The notes under the pieces were generated by a model. It was not told the origin of the DNA. It saw nothing but the letters and a program-made list of their open reading frames with translations, and searched no databases. DNA of 64,000 bases. Origin: Galbula dea. Taxonomy: Eukaryota > Chordata > Aves > Piciformes > Galbulidae. Each line of letters opens with the position of its first letter. Positions within the stretch are counted from its first letter, which is position 1. Position numbers and translations under genes: made by a program. Below are positions 1-12,021 of this stretch, piece after piece. The stretch spans positions 4,676,220-4,740,219 of the forward strand of contig VWZX01001688.1 of assembly GCA_013399015.1 (NCBI GenBank), read 5' to 3'.

Positions 1-3000
1 AAACTATTTTTTAATATTTATTGCGATTTTATTCGCATGAGCTGTGAATTGCAGACAGAAGAATAGTAGTAAGTATCTGCCTTGTTAATTCTCATTTTAC
101 TAAATTATTGTATGTAGGTAAAAGTTCTTAAGTAATTGCTGAATCACTTCAACATGCAAAAGGGAATATTGGCTTGAAGGAGAGCAGAATATTCCTTTAG
201 TCAACGCACTGTACTATTTTCTTATTGTAATTGTTACTCTGTTAAGATTATCTCAAATTTAGGTATATTTTTAAATGCAAAAAACCAACCAAGAATACCG
301 AACACTTTGTCTACTTTGGTAGATCTTTTGTTACAATGCTGCAACCTATGGAGACATTTACAGTATTTATGTGAAAGAGATTTGGAGCTGTTGGCCAGTT
401 AAACTTAGGAGAATATCATGAGTGAAGCAAAAGAGAAGGTGTTATGTTATTGAACAAATGGGTAAACGTGACCTTTTTATGCCTATAATCCAACAGCCAA
501 ATAAAGGAAGAGAACAGATGATGTAAGTTAAGTGCATTTCTACAAAGAACAGCAATAAACTATTTTAACTTTTAAAATTATTTGATACTGTATGGTACCA
601 TGTTTGCTTGGCTGAAGTCCATTAGGGAGTACTTTCAAATTGACTAGTCTGCCTGTGCTGAGCGTTGGCCTGTGAGTGTGCCAGGGTCTGCTGGGAGCAT
701 GTCCTGCAGTGCAGTGAGCCTGGCAGGAGCCCCTGCCCAGATGCTGACCCAGCACTGCATCACACAGGCATGCCATGGGTGCCATTGTCCCTTATAGTGT
801 GTCCTGTGTGCCTTTACTTGGGGTTTTTGAGCTCCTGGTGAATCACACTGGAGCCATGTGGCCCCCAGCGCTCATGCCCAGCACTAGGTGCTGGCTCACC
901 CTTACTCTGTGCAGAGTAAAGGGTGTAAAGTGCTGCCATCCTGGTGTAGCTCCAGTGGAAACCAGGACAGCTGAGAGCAGATCTTGTCCCAGAATCCTCA
1001 GGAGATCACTTCTGCTTTTTGCTTAGAATAAGATTTTTTTTTTTTCCTCCAAAATTGAATCCATCCAAAATGGAGGAGTCTGCTAAATCCTTGTCCCAGA
1101 TAGGGACAGGTTGCTGAAGGCCTCTATCCCAGCAGGGCCCAGGGAAGCTGTGGCAGGGTGCTGGCACCCCTCAGCCTCCTCTGTGGTAGTAAGGTGGCTA
1201 CATTTGACTTGCCCTAAAAAACCTGCTTTAGAAATTCAGTTTGCAGATCTTGGCAATTACAAACTTCAAGTAGTAATTTTCAAAAGTAAATAATGTTGTT
1301 CTATTTGATCATGCCAGTTGTCTAGTTCATCTTTGGGAGGGTTACAGCAGAACTGGTGCAGGAATTCTCTGTGTCTTTTGCACCGGTGTATATTGGTGTT
1401 GAAGGTGATGATGCCTAAAGCCATCCTGGGAGAAGAGGGTGCCGCATTCTGATCAACTGCCCTGGTAAGCTTAAACACATGCAGTGGGCATGTCTAATAT
1501 CATCAGTAGGCCTCAGAGTAAACAACTCATCTCAATGAATGGAAACAGCTTGTTCCTGCCTAGCTCATATCGTGTGAGAATGTAGATACTGGTTCAGCTG
1601 TGTTCATCCCGCCTGGAGTTTTGCTTACAACCATGTGGGTGACATTTATTTCCTTTTTAAGTAATTACTTTCTGGATATGGCTGTGGGGCTGCCAAAGGA
1701 GTAAGAGCTGAGCACCGCATCCAGCACAGCGCTGGCAGGGAGCACAGCCTGGCCCCAGAAACCTGCCTTTGAAGTACTATGGGGGCTGGAGGTTATTCAG
1801 CAATTGTTTCTCCCTGTTATGAGTCTTTTGGAGGAAGAGGAATAGGGTGGGGAGGATTTCAGAGGCAGATGGGGATGTTGGGGGCTCCTGGGGAGTGATC
1901 AGCCCCAGCCCCCCCCACCTTCGGATGACTGTTCTTGGGCAGTGCTTCTGCCTGGCTCCAGCACTGCTAAACAATGGCTTTTGTACTCACCAAGGATCCG
2001 TGTCTCCCTTGGTCAGTAGGAAGACCAAGGCCTCTGAAAATTAATTTGTTATTAAAAAAACAGATATCCAGTGCATTTTAAGGTGAAAAGAGTGAGGATT
2101 TTCCCTTTAGTTGACATTAATTTCCTGAAAAGTGGCCAAAACTGCCACGCAGTGAGAGCTGCTGAACAGCAGCGTGCTCCTGCACCCAGCCTGCTGCTGC
2201 TGAGTGCCATTCCTGGATCCTGCTCAGTTTTGCTCTGGGCTTATTTCCAGAAACAGCCACATCAGAACAACAGCCCAACCTGCCCCCTTCCTGCTCTCAA
2301 AAACCCAACTGTGAAATTGCAGCCAGGCAGAATAATGAAATCTGCCAGCCAGCTTCACAGGTGGGAAAGTGGGAAGAGCCCAATGGGTCTCTGTGTTAAA
2401 GGATCAAGTTAAATGCAGTGCATGAGTGGTGGGATGTGGATGAGAGGTGGTGACTGTGTGACTCCTGACACAGGTTAAGTGCTTAAATCACTATGCAATT
2501 GCTTAAAAGTCTAATTTTATTGTGGTTTTGCATCCCTTGCTTGACAGAACATCCTCTTCCACCTGCACTGTGTGCCTTATGTTCTGCCAGCACTAAGCAA
2601 GTTCTCACTGGGTAGTTCAGCTCTGCTGTGGGTAGATGAGATCCCAGGGTTGACACTGAGCTGAAGAGTCATGATACTGTTTTAAGAGCTCTGGTGTGGC
2701 AACAGGTGGTCACAGGGATGCAGTGAGGAGCAGCAAGGCAGCCCCCCAGCACCTTCTGCTTTGCAGAGGTTCCAGGGGTGGGAGCGGCCGTGGGGTCCAG
2801 ACCTTGTGCGGGGCACATCCCTGTAGCCATGCTGGTGGCTGACTTGGTCCAGGCCACCTCCCAGCAGCTGCGTCCACATGCCCAGTGCTTTGCATTACAA
2901 ATTAAGATATTTTTCATAGGCAACCATCACACCAGGGCTGTCAGGATGAGCTTTGGCTTGTGTGGGCTGGAACACGTGTTGCCCATCTGCTGTCAGAGGG

Positions 3001-3700
3001 AAACATCAGCATGAGTACCGGTGCTTGAGTGCTGGTCATCACCCGGATGAGCCCAGCCGCAGCATAGCATCAGCTCCCTTTCTACCCCGCAGCAGCGAGC
3101 TAAGAGGCAGCTTTGGGGCTGGTGCCAGACCCTCCCCACATGCCCAATGCAGGAAGGGGATGACTTGGGTGAGATTTCTGCCTTGCCAGGCACTATTGCC
3201 CTGGGGTGTCCTCTGCCTTGAAAGCACAGCCAAGGGCTCTGCTGCCAGCAGCTGTTTAAACCTTCTTGTGATAAGGGGCAACGGGGCACCAAGCCCATGT
3301 CTCTGCAGTGCTCACCCCACATTATCTGGCTGAGACACTTGGGGAACTTCACAGGTTTACATCAAGGTCCAGGGCTTTGCAGTGGCACCCCCAGCCAGTC
3401 ACCATCCCCAGGAGGGGTGGTGCTGGGAGCACCATAGAGGACCTGCCAGCCCAACTCCTGTGGCTAACAGCCCTAGCACCAGAACTTCATGGCTATAAGG
3501 GGAAGGCTGAGCACAGGATTTATGTGCATAGTAACTGGGCTGCTTGTTGGCACTTACACTTTATAAAGTTCACAGCAAAATGTTTTTACCCCCTCGCATA
3601 CAGGGAATGCTAACGGCATTGTTTTTTCCCCCCTCTTTTGGCTGAAACTTGTTTTTCCCTCCTTTGTGCCTCTCTGAATCCTGCCAGTGTAGAGATTCCC
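1..3700. other. Unique noncoding DNA, no gene seen
   Basis: I see no recognisable exon, RNA gene or interspersed repeat. The first ~500 bases are AT-rich and the rest is of mixed composition with frequent CTG/CAG-type words, which keep short frames open on both strands by chance. A run of 12 T lies at 1034-1045 and a short C run near 1909-1916. None of the open frames (all under 130 residues) shows a domain, signal peptide or splice context that I can support. Confidence 0.6.
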
Positions 3701-3712
3701 TTGTTCAGAGAG

Positions 3713-3742
3713 AAAAAAAGGGAGAGGGGAAAAAAAAAAAAA
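3713..3742. repeat. A-rich low-complexity tract
   Basis: A run of seven A, a short G/A segment, and then a run of 13 A. It is not attached to a recognisable retroposon body, so it is listed as low complexity rather than as a retroposon tail. Confidence 0.8.
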
Positions 3743-3780
3743 CCAAAACTTAAGCCTGGGATTAAAAACCATCACTAAAA

Positions 3781-3875
3781 TAGTTTGAATAACAAAGTCA
3801 ACTGACTCGTGGGGAGCCCGGTGAATGCCTGTCACGTATCGCCCTTCGGCCGGGACCATGGTCATGTGTTTCACT
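3781..3875. promoter_or_regulatory. Small CpG-dense pocket, possible conserved element
   Basis: About eight CpG dinucleotides fall within roughly 60 bases (3805-3860), including ACGTATCGCCCTTCGGCCGG, while the flanks are CpG-poor. Retained CpGs in otherwise CpG-depleted vertebrate DNA suggest selection or an unmethylated regulatory site. The minus strand is also open here (start codon near 3874), but I recognise no protein. The regulatory role is inference; it could equally be a fragment of an old GC-rich insertion. Confidence 0.25.
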
Positions 3876-4858
3876 AGATAGTTCCTGGAAAAGCTTCTGC
3901 TCAGGCTGATAGACCTGCAGCTGCTGATACCACTGTGCCCATGCCACTCTGGCTCTGCTTGTCTGGAGGGCTGTGGAAAAACCTCCTGAACTTTTAGGGA
4001 TGAGGAGGATAAATAACTCTCCCTTGGATACCAGAGGCGTACATCAGGTCTCCTTGTGACCTGAATAACAACCAGCTGTAAACGGTGAGAGAAGCTTCTC
4101 CAGCCTCAGAGGTCTCAGCACCAGCAGCCCCCTTCACCCTTACTGATCTCTTTTAAAATGGGATTTATGCTGGATTATTTTTCTTCCCTGCTAATTTTGT
4201 ATAGTTTTAGCTGTACACATAGTCAAAGTGAGACCTTGCATGAGATTAAAAACAAAGGGTTTGTAAATTTCCCCACCCCAGGCAGAGTAACCTCATCGTG
4301 TCAGGCACAGCATGGGACCACGCAGCCGGGAACATGTTATTGGGGAGGGGGGAATTTGTACCTAAACCTAAAGCCAAATAACTGGGGGATTTATCCTTTT
4401 GCTGACACCAGCTGGAAACACAGAGGAGTGATGAGGCACAGCAAGAGGGATGATGGCTCAGATAAATCCATGCTCTGTAGAAAGGCAATTAAAAGCTCAG
4501 ATTTGTTAGTATGTGCCCACGATCAGGAGACTGATGGTGGTATTGGAGAGGCTGGAGATGGAGAAACTGGTGATGGAAAGGTCAGGGATGGAGGCATCAG
4601 AGATGAAGTCAGAAGTCGTTCTGAAAGTGCTGTAATGTTTTGGGGTGAATCTGGGTAATAGAGGCAGAGCACAACCCTGGTGAACCATCCTATGGTGGGT
4701 GCAGTCTGTGCCCAGCCTCAGCTGCTAAGCCCACAGTGGTGTGAGGGCAGTGCCACCATGGCATGGGTATTTGCCTGCAGAGGGACTCAAAGCTGCTGTG
4801 CCCACGAGCACACAGTGTACACACCCTTCTCTAGAGATTCCTAAATATAGCTGCATGA
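3876..4858. other. Noncoding DNA with a degenerate GATGG-rich stretch
   Basis: No gene is recognised. Positions 4530-4610 contain a loose repeat of GATGG/GAGA words on the plus strand. It keeps a 166-codon frame (4158-4658) open and gives that frame a Gly/Asp-rich C-terminus; I read this as low complexity and not as a protein. Confidence 0.5.
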
Positions 4859-4975
4859 GTAAATTTATTTGTAAATATATTTAAACATATATAATTTGAA
4901 TATATAATTATTTACAGATATGTATAACACACATACACAGTTTATATATAAAAGTACATATGCACATACTCTATT
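4859..4975. repeat. AT-rich simple-sequence tract
   Basis: About 115 bases of imperfect TATA/ATAT and ATTT words with a short ACACAT interruption, ending at about 4975. It looks like a decayed (TA)n/(TG)n microsatellite. No hairpin long enough to suggest an RNA gene was seen. Confidence 0.75.
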
Positions 4976-7900
4976 TTTCCTCTCTCCCTGTGGGCATCTC
5001 TGAGCTACAGCCTTTGCAACAACCCCTGAGCTTGCAGCAGTCACATGCCAAGAGCTGCACATTTACCAGAAGTATGACAGTGCTCCATTATGCAGGTTAT
5101 AGCCCAAGTTTTCTTCCTGTGAGGGAGGCTGGCTCCTGAAGACAGGCAGCAGTGGTTGGGCTGCACCACCATCCCACACCCCATCCACCAAACCAGTGCA
5201 ATATAGCAGAGAGGAGAGAGAAGTGGTATTAAAAATTGCACCAGGACACCACTACTATTATTCACCCCTTTATTAAAGGTTGTTTTGCATCTTCTTGCAA
5301 GAGCCACCATACCCACCTTTAAGCAGAAATGAGATAAAGAAACATAAGGTGAACTAATCTAAAGGACAGACTTGAGAGAGGAACTCAGCTCCCACTTTGG
5401 GAAGCAGCACAGGCAGCCTGGTCATTAAGTCCTGGGTTTTTAAAGCATTTACCCACGTAAATCTGGGGAGCGTGGCTTTTTGTAAACCAACCAGAAGCAT
5501 GTCTTGGTTTGAAAATAGCCCTAAGCATCTTATTACATGTTTAACACTCAAAAGATCTTTTAATATCAGACTAAGCACACTTGAGTGGTTCCCATTTAAT
5601 CTCTACCTCTAGATAAACACTGTGGGGTCAGTATGCACATGCAGATACCAAGAGCCGTTTGCTTTCCCCAGTAGCATCAGCTGGTTGGGTTTACATGAGC
5701 TGTTTAGCACATTGAACAAACCTTGAGCTTTGTATAATGAAAGTGAAACAAAATAAATAAATCTTACCATTAGTTTCCTGTGAGATGGCTTTAAAATTAG
5801 CAGGTTTTAGACATAAACAACATGGAATAAGCCCTTGGGAAGAAAAACCCTCCAAACCGCATGTCCTACCTTATTTTATACAGTGTATGCTACTCATTAT
5901 TTCATGTTACTTTAGTAAGGTAAACTAATTTGGTTTCCTGTTTCCAATGAATTTTATATGCACAAAAATATTTATGTTACATTTGTATATTTCTACTATA
6001 TATAAACCTGATTAGAAACATGTCTGAATGAACAACTACATTTTCTATCAATAGCTGTATATATTCATATATAAGTGTGTGTGAAAGGATACATATGAAT
6101 GACTTATTTCAACTGATATTTTATTTCATAGTTCCTGGCTGCTGAAGATGCCAGATGAATTAGAGATTAGAAGATCATTTTAAGTGAGGAGCACAACATA
6201 ACAGGATATAACCAAGTTTAATGGCAGGCAGGACCAATTTAAGGGTGCTCAGCCATTCCATGCCAGGAAGTCCATGAACTATGCTGGCTCAGCGCTCCCT
6301 TGCCCACCTCCTGCCCCCCATGTGCTGCAGCATTTTCTCTTTCCAGGCTCTCTTTTTGCTGAGCCCACCCTAGAGTACTTCAAGAGCTCACTAAGGCCTT
6401 GCAGGAGCCCCATCACTTACCATTGCCCCAGCTCAGCCCAGCCCTGGCCTGGCCTGCAGGCTAAATCTGGGTCTGGTTTTCCACGTTACTGGAAACGCCA
6501 TCTCTGTCCCAGTAAGCTGCAGATGTCACTCACATGGATGCAGCCGGTTTGCTGGGAGGCTGGACAAGGTTTGGCAGGACTGAGTCCTTGAGCTGTGCTC
6601 AGGCATCACTGGGGTGAGCATGAGCTAGTCCAGGTCAAAACCATGTTGTCAATTGAGCTTTTATTTCAACAGGCTGGAAAAAAAATAGAAAAAAGATGAC
6701 ATGTTGATGTGACAGCCATGGCTGGGACATGGACACATGTGGTCCAGGGTCATCCATGGCTCCTGCTGGTGGGAGCCCTGGGCTGAGCAGCACCCATTGG
6801 CATTTCCCATCCTCTTGTTGCTGCTGCCATACGTGCTCAGGCACTTTGCCTGTGGGTGTCTGTTTGTCCTTGTGCATTCCTGTATGCTCTCTTCAATCAG
6901 CCAACCATGGGCACTTCACTCTGCTCAGTCCAGAACAGATATTTTGGGCATCTGCTGTCTGGATGAAAGCTCCAGTCCTGCCAGCAGCTCTCTAAAGACT
7001 TGAATGAAAAAATAAAAAGGAAATATTCAATCGAGTTGGGTAAATGCTGCCAGGCTGCCCCAGCTGGGCACTGCCAGCAGCCTGCCCCAACCCCTCTCCT
7101 CATGGACAGGGGAGCAGCCCCAGGCCCAGAGCTGCTCTGCAGCTGCCTAACCAGGACAGAGCTTGCCCCAAGTATAATAAATTGAATACAAATGTTTATA
7201 CCATTGGAACTATCCAGGTCATGTGCCTGGGAAAGCTGAAGAGTACATTAATATTTTGTTGTAGCTGTTGCCTTAACTGCCAGAAATGGTTGCTGTGCAG
7301 AGCATCCCAGCACAGTGCTGGGGGAAGCTGTTGGCCTAAGACCTGCTCAAGAGGTGGATGGATAGATGGACACACACAGAGGAGCTGGGTCCAGGTCTCA
7401 GAGTGGAACAAGACTTTGTGCACAGGCAGTGGGCTGGGGGCAGGTGCAGGGGTCTCTGTGCAAGTGAGACACTGCCAGCTTGTCATCATAGTGAGGACCC
7501 TGGATTTCTCCTCTCCCCTTCTTGTACACATGTGCATATACACAGTGCACAGAGAGTTTCCTCTTCCAATCCTCATCAGTCACGTTGAGCTCTGCACATT
7601 CAAAGCACTGAACTCCAGCACTGACCCAGCTCCTGCAAGTGTCTGCAGTGTATCCTTGTTGCTGCAGGTTCGGGTGCTGAGTGGCTTATAAAAACCACTC
7701 ACCCCAACCCAGCCAAGCACAGCCTGAGCCTTCTGCCCGAGAACACTGCAGCATGACGGTTACAATAAGCTTACTCACTTCTCCAGTGAGTAAAACCAGA
7801 AGAGGAGCCCCACGGGTGCGGGGCTGGCAGCTGATAAGGAACAGCTCCCTAATCTCCAGCCCCAGCAGCTGAGAGGGCAAGGGTGATAACTCACAGTAAC

Positions 7901-8198
7901 CCTGGACTAGCAGCAGTGGGGGACTGTTAGTGCCCGTTTAAGTGTTTGTAGAGTTGCCTTCACCTTGAGGGCAGTCCAGCTGCAGCATCCTCCCTCCTCC
8001 CCCGTCTCAGCACCCCCTCACACTTCCTTGGTAGCCAGCAGGAGCTGGTGGTGGCAACCACAAGGCATGCACCCTGGGCCCGCTTCTCTTACCTGTGCAC
8101 TTGATGTTCTGTGGTCCCTGGGGTGTGGTGGCTACAGCCAGGCAGCACCTTTCATCTGATAAATCACCCTGTTTTGAATGTTTAGAAACTGGAGGTAG
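4976..8198. other. Unique noncoding DNA
   Basis: No gene is recognised. The stretch near 5980-6080 is AT-rich with TATA words. The longest frame in this half of the window (7044-7691, 215 codons) is rich in Cys, Ser, Pro and Trp and has no domain or conserved-looking block. Frames overlap it on the opposite strand. I treat all of these as chance frames. Confidence 0.5.
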
Positions 8199-8226
8199 GG
8201 CTAGGACCCTGGTCCTAGCCAGGGTC
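8199..8226. repeat. Two overlapping perfect palindromes
   Basis: GGCTAGGACC (8199-8208) is followed two bases later by its exact reverse complement GGTCCTAGCC (8211-8220). Overlapping it, GACCCTGG (8205-8212) pairs with CCAGGGTC (8219-8226). The two stems share bases and cannot form together. No promoter or RNA context was found, so no function is assigned. Confidence 0.8.
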
Positions 8227-9315
8227 CATCCTCTGCCGCCCCTGAGGGCTGGGCGATGCTGTGAAGCCAAGATCACAGTACAGCCTCACACTCCCCTGAT
8301 TCAAACCTAGGCTATGACTTTGGCTTAGATACCTGTTCTTTATCTGCCCCCCCCTTGGAGAGCTGCCAGATGGGCTGATTGGGTCCAGGTGGTGCTCATC
8401 TCCCATCACACCCACTGCTGCTGCACCACTGACTCACCTGCTCTGCATTACCTGCCCCCAGCTCACAGGAATAAACTCCATCAACGCCTCATCAGCCTAC
8501 CGATGTGCCAAACTGCACATGATAAGCTCTGCTCCAAAGCACATTTTTGTCAGAGGGCAACAAGATAAAGGACTTAAAATAGCTCAGCGTGACATTTGCC
8601 AGGGTCTGTGCCACTGCACTTCCCATACACCACTGTCCTTCATCCTCTCTCCCTGGCTTCAGGCATGAATATCCCCAGGGGAAAGCTGGATTCCTAAAAA
8701 AAACAAAGCAAGACACATGCAGATCTGAGCATCATGCTGTCTGGGTAGCACAGCAATGAGCACCACGACTGGCAGCACTGGGGAGCTAGACTCTGCCTCC
8801 AGTTTTGGGTTGTTCTGCTCTTGTAGGGCCTCGCTGCAGGGCTCCTGTCCCCAGCCTGCTGCAGGGAGTTCTGTATGCTCTCAGCCATCTCGCCTTTTGC
8901 TGGGGCTGACCACTGCTTGGCCAAGTCCCCAGCAAGGGAACAAAAGCAGAGAGCCCCAGCGACAGGCCGGGGAGATGGGGGAGGGTGCAGGTCCTTGCAC
9001 AGCTTCTCTTCAACACTGGAAACCAACAGGGCATAAAAGTGGAACATCCCTCTCACTGCCTTCACCACTCCCAGCTCCCAGCAGGCTGGGCTGCTCTGTG
9101 CCTTGCTGGGGGCATCAGCAGTTCTCAGAGGCTAGATGCCACGGGGAAGACTGGGGGAGATGATGTCAGCATCCTGTCCTGGAGAGGAGGCCAGCTCCAG
9201 CTCTAGCTCCCTCCTTGCAGGGTGGATGTGCTTCTTTAACCCCTCTGGCACCAGCTGGTTAGTGCAGTGCTCTCAGTCCCTGGGTTCTCTGCAGTGCTGC
9301 CAAGCAAGTGTTGTT
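8227..9315. other. Unique noncoding DNA
   Basis: Moderately GC-rich sequence with several open frames on both strands (longest about 135 codons) that overlap one another and show no recognisable protein. No repeat family was identified. Confidence 0.5.
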
Positions 9316-9341
9316 GACAGCTAAAGCTGTCAAGCTTTAGC
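9316..9341. repeat. Two mutually exclusive short hairpins
   Basis: GACAGCT (9316-9322) pairs with AGCTGTC (9325-9331). GCTAAAGCT (9320-9328) pairs with AGCTTTAGC (9333-9341). The two inverted repeats interlock. A run of 13 T followed by CCAG lies downstream at 9456-9472 and resembles a splice acceptor, but no exon could be recognised after it. Confidence 0.75.
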
Positions 9342-10201
9342 CTTTCACAAAGTTTAGGCATATATTGCAGCTCTCCCTAATTTTGGGTTTGGTTTTGTGC
9401 AGCTATTAACACACCATATTTAAAGGTACAGTTTCAACTCATATCTATCTTGATCTTTTTTTTTTTTTCCAGTGGAAAACAAGATTAAAAATAGTCATCA
9501 GGGAACACAAACATTGCAATGCCCACACAGATTTCTTCTAACAATTTCAGAAATGCCAATGAGAGCAACTGCTTCTAAGCAGTGAGGAGCTGCAGTGGCG
9601 AGTTTGCAGTGCAGACATGGCATTAAGGAAATGAAGCATTTTCTGCACAGAGGAAAATACATCCACATGCTACTGTACTGCAACCTCAAGCTCCTTTTAC
9701 TGTGACCAACCCACATCTGACCCAGCAGTAGGCAGCCCCACGGAGGCACGTTGGGATTATTGGGGAAGTCCTGCTGGCATCACCCAGCTATGCCAAGAGA
9801 AATCACGCCATTTGCTCTGCTTCGTGGTGCACCTCTGGCCAGTGCTCGGGAGGTGGTCCCCAGCCTTCCCAGCTCAGTGTCACCTTCAGTCTCAGCCATT
9901 CACAGCTGGGCTCCAAGGCCAGGCTGCTGTGGCACACTGCACTTACTCTTTTATTTGTGATACTAATTCTTTTATTCATGATGTGACTACTAAAACCAGC
10001 TGAGCTCACTCCAATTAGCTCATGGCCCTGGAATAAGCATGTTTGCTCCCACCTTATGGTGCAGATGATGGTGGGGGCTTTGATCAGACTCCTTCCACTT
10101 CTCTTCCACGCCCCATGGGTTCTCACAAGAGAGGCTGGCAGCGAGGCAAGGCAGTGGTGTGTGACCAGGGACCTGTCAGCACAGCAGCACATCCCCTGCT
10201 G
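9342..10201. other. Unique noncoding DNA
   Basis: Contains the T13 tract at 9456-9468. Open frames occur on both strands (longest 147 codons, minus strand, 9803-10246) without recognisable protein content. Confidence 0.5.
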
Positions 10202-10222
10202 CACGTGGCACACACGTGTGTG
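10202..10222. promoter_or_regulatory. Paired CACGTG E-boxes, one inside a 14-bp palindrome
   Basis: CACGTG occurs at 10202-10207 and again at 10213-10218, five bases apart. The second lies in the perfect 14-bp palindrome CACACACGTGTGTG (10209-10222). CACGTG is the core site of bHLH factors such as USF, MYC/MAX and CLOCK/BMAL1. Closely spaced pairs are known in some clock-controlled enhancers, usually with a spacer of about 6-7 bases. Binding here is not shown; a (CA)n/(TG)n origin of the palindrome is possible. Confidence 0.3.
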
Positions 10223-10320
10223 GCTGGTCCCACACATAAGGGCCAACTGCCTCTGGTTCTACTGCATGTTGCAGGAGAGAGCTGAGCCAGGGGTGGGGCG
10301 AGCCCTGAGCCCACGGGGAT

Positions 10321-10760
10321 GCACTATAATGACGCTATGTAAATTCTGACAGGATTTTCTTAGCTGCTGTGAAATGCACATCTGCTCAGGCCCGGCCAGG
10401 GATGGTGCCCCAGGAGGGAGTGGGTGGCTGGGAGAGCCCAGCCGCCAGCCAGGGCAGGAAGCCGGCCGCTGCGCACGGGTGGCTTTTCTGCATGACTCAC
10501 ACTGCCAGCTTGAACTTTTGGCCTGCAAGTGCTTCGTGCATCCAAAAATATCCTTCCCTGCTTCGTTCCTTGCCTGGGCTGAGCTGCAGCCCGCCCTCAC
10601 CCTCAGGTAGGCAGCAGGGAAGCATTTCCATCGGTCACTCAGGAATAACTCGAATAGCTCCTCAGCCCACTGCAGCCTGTCCCCAACATGCTCACGGAGA
10701 TAAGGCTGCAGGATGATTAGTTCATTGCCATCGAGACGAAATAAAGCCTAGCTGCTCCAA
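10321..10760. promoter_or_regulatory. CpG-enriched island with an AP-1 motif, candidate regulatory element
   Basis: By eye about 15 or more CpGs are retained across ~420 bases, densest at 10459-10480 (GCCGGCCGCTGCGCACGGGT). A perfect AP-1 site TGACTCA lies at 10493-10499. Neither strand encodes a recognisable protein. CpG enrichment in CpG-poor surroundings is seen directly; enhancer or promoter function is inference. It could also be an unannotated first exon of a noncoding transcript. Confidence 0.3.
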
Positions 10761-11067
10761 TATGGTCTTTTTAATTTTTTTCTTAATTGTTCTATTTCCA
10801 TGAGCCTATGAATGCCTGGCTGCCCTGCTCCTGCCAGGAAAGCCTAGTGCTGATCATTGTCAGATGGTTCACACAGAGGTTTCTGTTTTGTTTTGTTGTT
10901 ACAAGGATCCAAGATGATAGGGGGAGGGAAAGAACTTTTGTCCTCTGCTTAAAATAATTCAAGAGCTTTCCACTGTCTACGCCAGGCGCAAGCAGACATT
11001 TGCATAACAAATGAGCTTCTCCTCACTCTCCCCGGGTGACCCCTGCAGCTCCTATAGGAGGAGGCTT
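10761..11067. other. Unique noncoding DNA
   Basis: No gene or repeat recognised. Short T-rich stretches occur at 10767-10795. Confidence 0.5.
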
Positions 11068-11156
11068 CATTTCCATCCTCTTCATCTCCATCTCCATCAT
11101 CTCCATCTCCATTGTCTTCGTCTCCATCTTCTTCATCTCCACCTCCATCTCCCATT
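11068..11156. repeat. (CATCTC)n-like pyrimidine-rich simple repeat
   Basis: About 90 bases of imperfect CATCTC/TTCATC hexamers on the plus strand, a nearly pure pyrimidine-plus-A tract. It keeps frames open on both strands, giving Ile/Ser/Phe or Asp/Gly/Glu repeat peptides that should not be read as proteins. Confidence 0.9.
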
Positions 11157-12021
11157 CCAGCCCTGGGCCCTGGTCACTTCTGTGGGGAAAGGAGGACACA
11201 TCGAGGGTTATAAGTTTTCAGCACTTCTGTCAATCAAGACTTTGTAAATGGCCTCCGGAACATTTCAGCACTAAAACATTTGCATAGTGACCAAAAAATA
11301 AATCCAGACATCTTTTGTTTTGATGTAAAAATGCTACAAAGCAAGCTGATTAGTGAAGGTCTCTTTCCAAGCTAAAGCTGGTTGACAGCAGGACCAGACA
11401 CTGACTTTCCCATTATCAGCAGAAGTGGCCTCTCTGTGCCAGGTGCTCTCCTCCATGCACAAGACACAGTTGTAAGAGCCTGTTCAGGTGTAGGAAAAAA
11501 AACACAACAAAGCTGATAGAAGTTTCACATGATTTTTATTTTTTTGCCCCTGAGGCAGATGAACACCTTTAGCAGTTCGGATGTGTAAATTATTCCAACA
11601 GTTCTGCTCTTGCTATTTAAACAAATTTCATTGCAAAGTGCTTCCAGGGAGCATCTGTTGCAATGGCTGAGGTCAGATTTTCAGCCCGGCAAGCAGACAA
11701 ATCTGCCCCAAGAGCCCATTGGCAAAGCTGTTTTGCAAAGAGCTGTATCACCTCAACCCCTGAGCCAAGGAACTCGATGAATTCCTGTTCCCACCCTCCT
11801 TGTGGGAGGGAGAAAGTGGTGGAGTAAAGCTGACATACCTTCCTGTAGCTCTGTGAGGCTGTAGGAGGGTTTTCATGAGAAACCTGGCAGAAGTAAACAC
11901 TATCAGAGTCCAAATGCCCCATCAATTACATCAGAATATTGTATTCTGGTGAACAGAAGTGGAGGAGAAGTGAAATCTCAGCAACAAGGGGAGCAAGTCT
12001 ACACCCTGAAGGTACAGGTGG
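11157..12021. other. Unique noncoding DNA
   Basis: No gene recognised. A run of A near 11497 and T near 11536 are the only simple sequences. Confidence 0.5.

Noticed and set aside
4505..4610. Possible minisatellite of GATGG words
   Set aside because: Units vary too much in length to define a period; reported only as low complexity.
4158..4658. 166-codon frame starting with a hydrophobic stretch like a signal peptide
   Set aside because: The C-terminal Gly/Asp-rich part is a degenerate GATGG repeat and the frame overlaps minus-strand frames. No family is recognisable.
7044..7691. 215-codon plus-strand frame, the longest in the window
   Set aside because: Biased composition (Cys/Ser/Trp/Pro), no domain, no conserved-looking block, and overlapping frames on the other strand. 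Stop codons are depleted by local CTG/CAG-rich sequence.
9456..9472. T13-CCAG, resembling a splice acceptor
   Set aside because: No credible coding sequence or donor follows. T-runs ending in CAG are common by chance.
11036..11287. Hydrophobic Ile/Ser/Phe repeat frame resembling a membrane segment
   Set aside because: Translation of the CATCTC simple repeat; the opposite strand is equally open.
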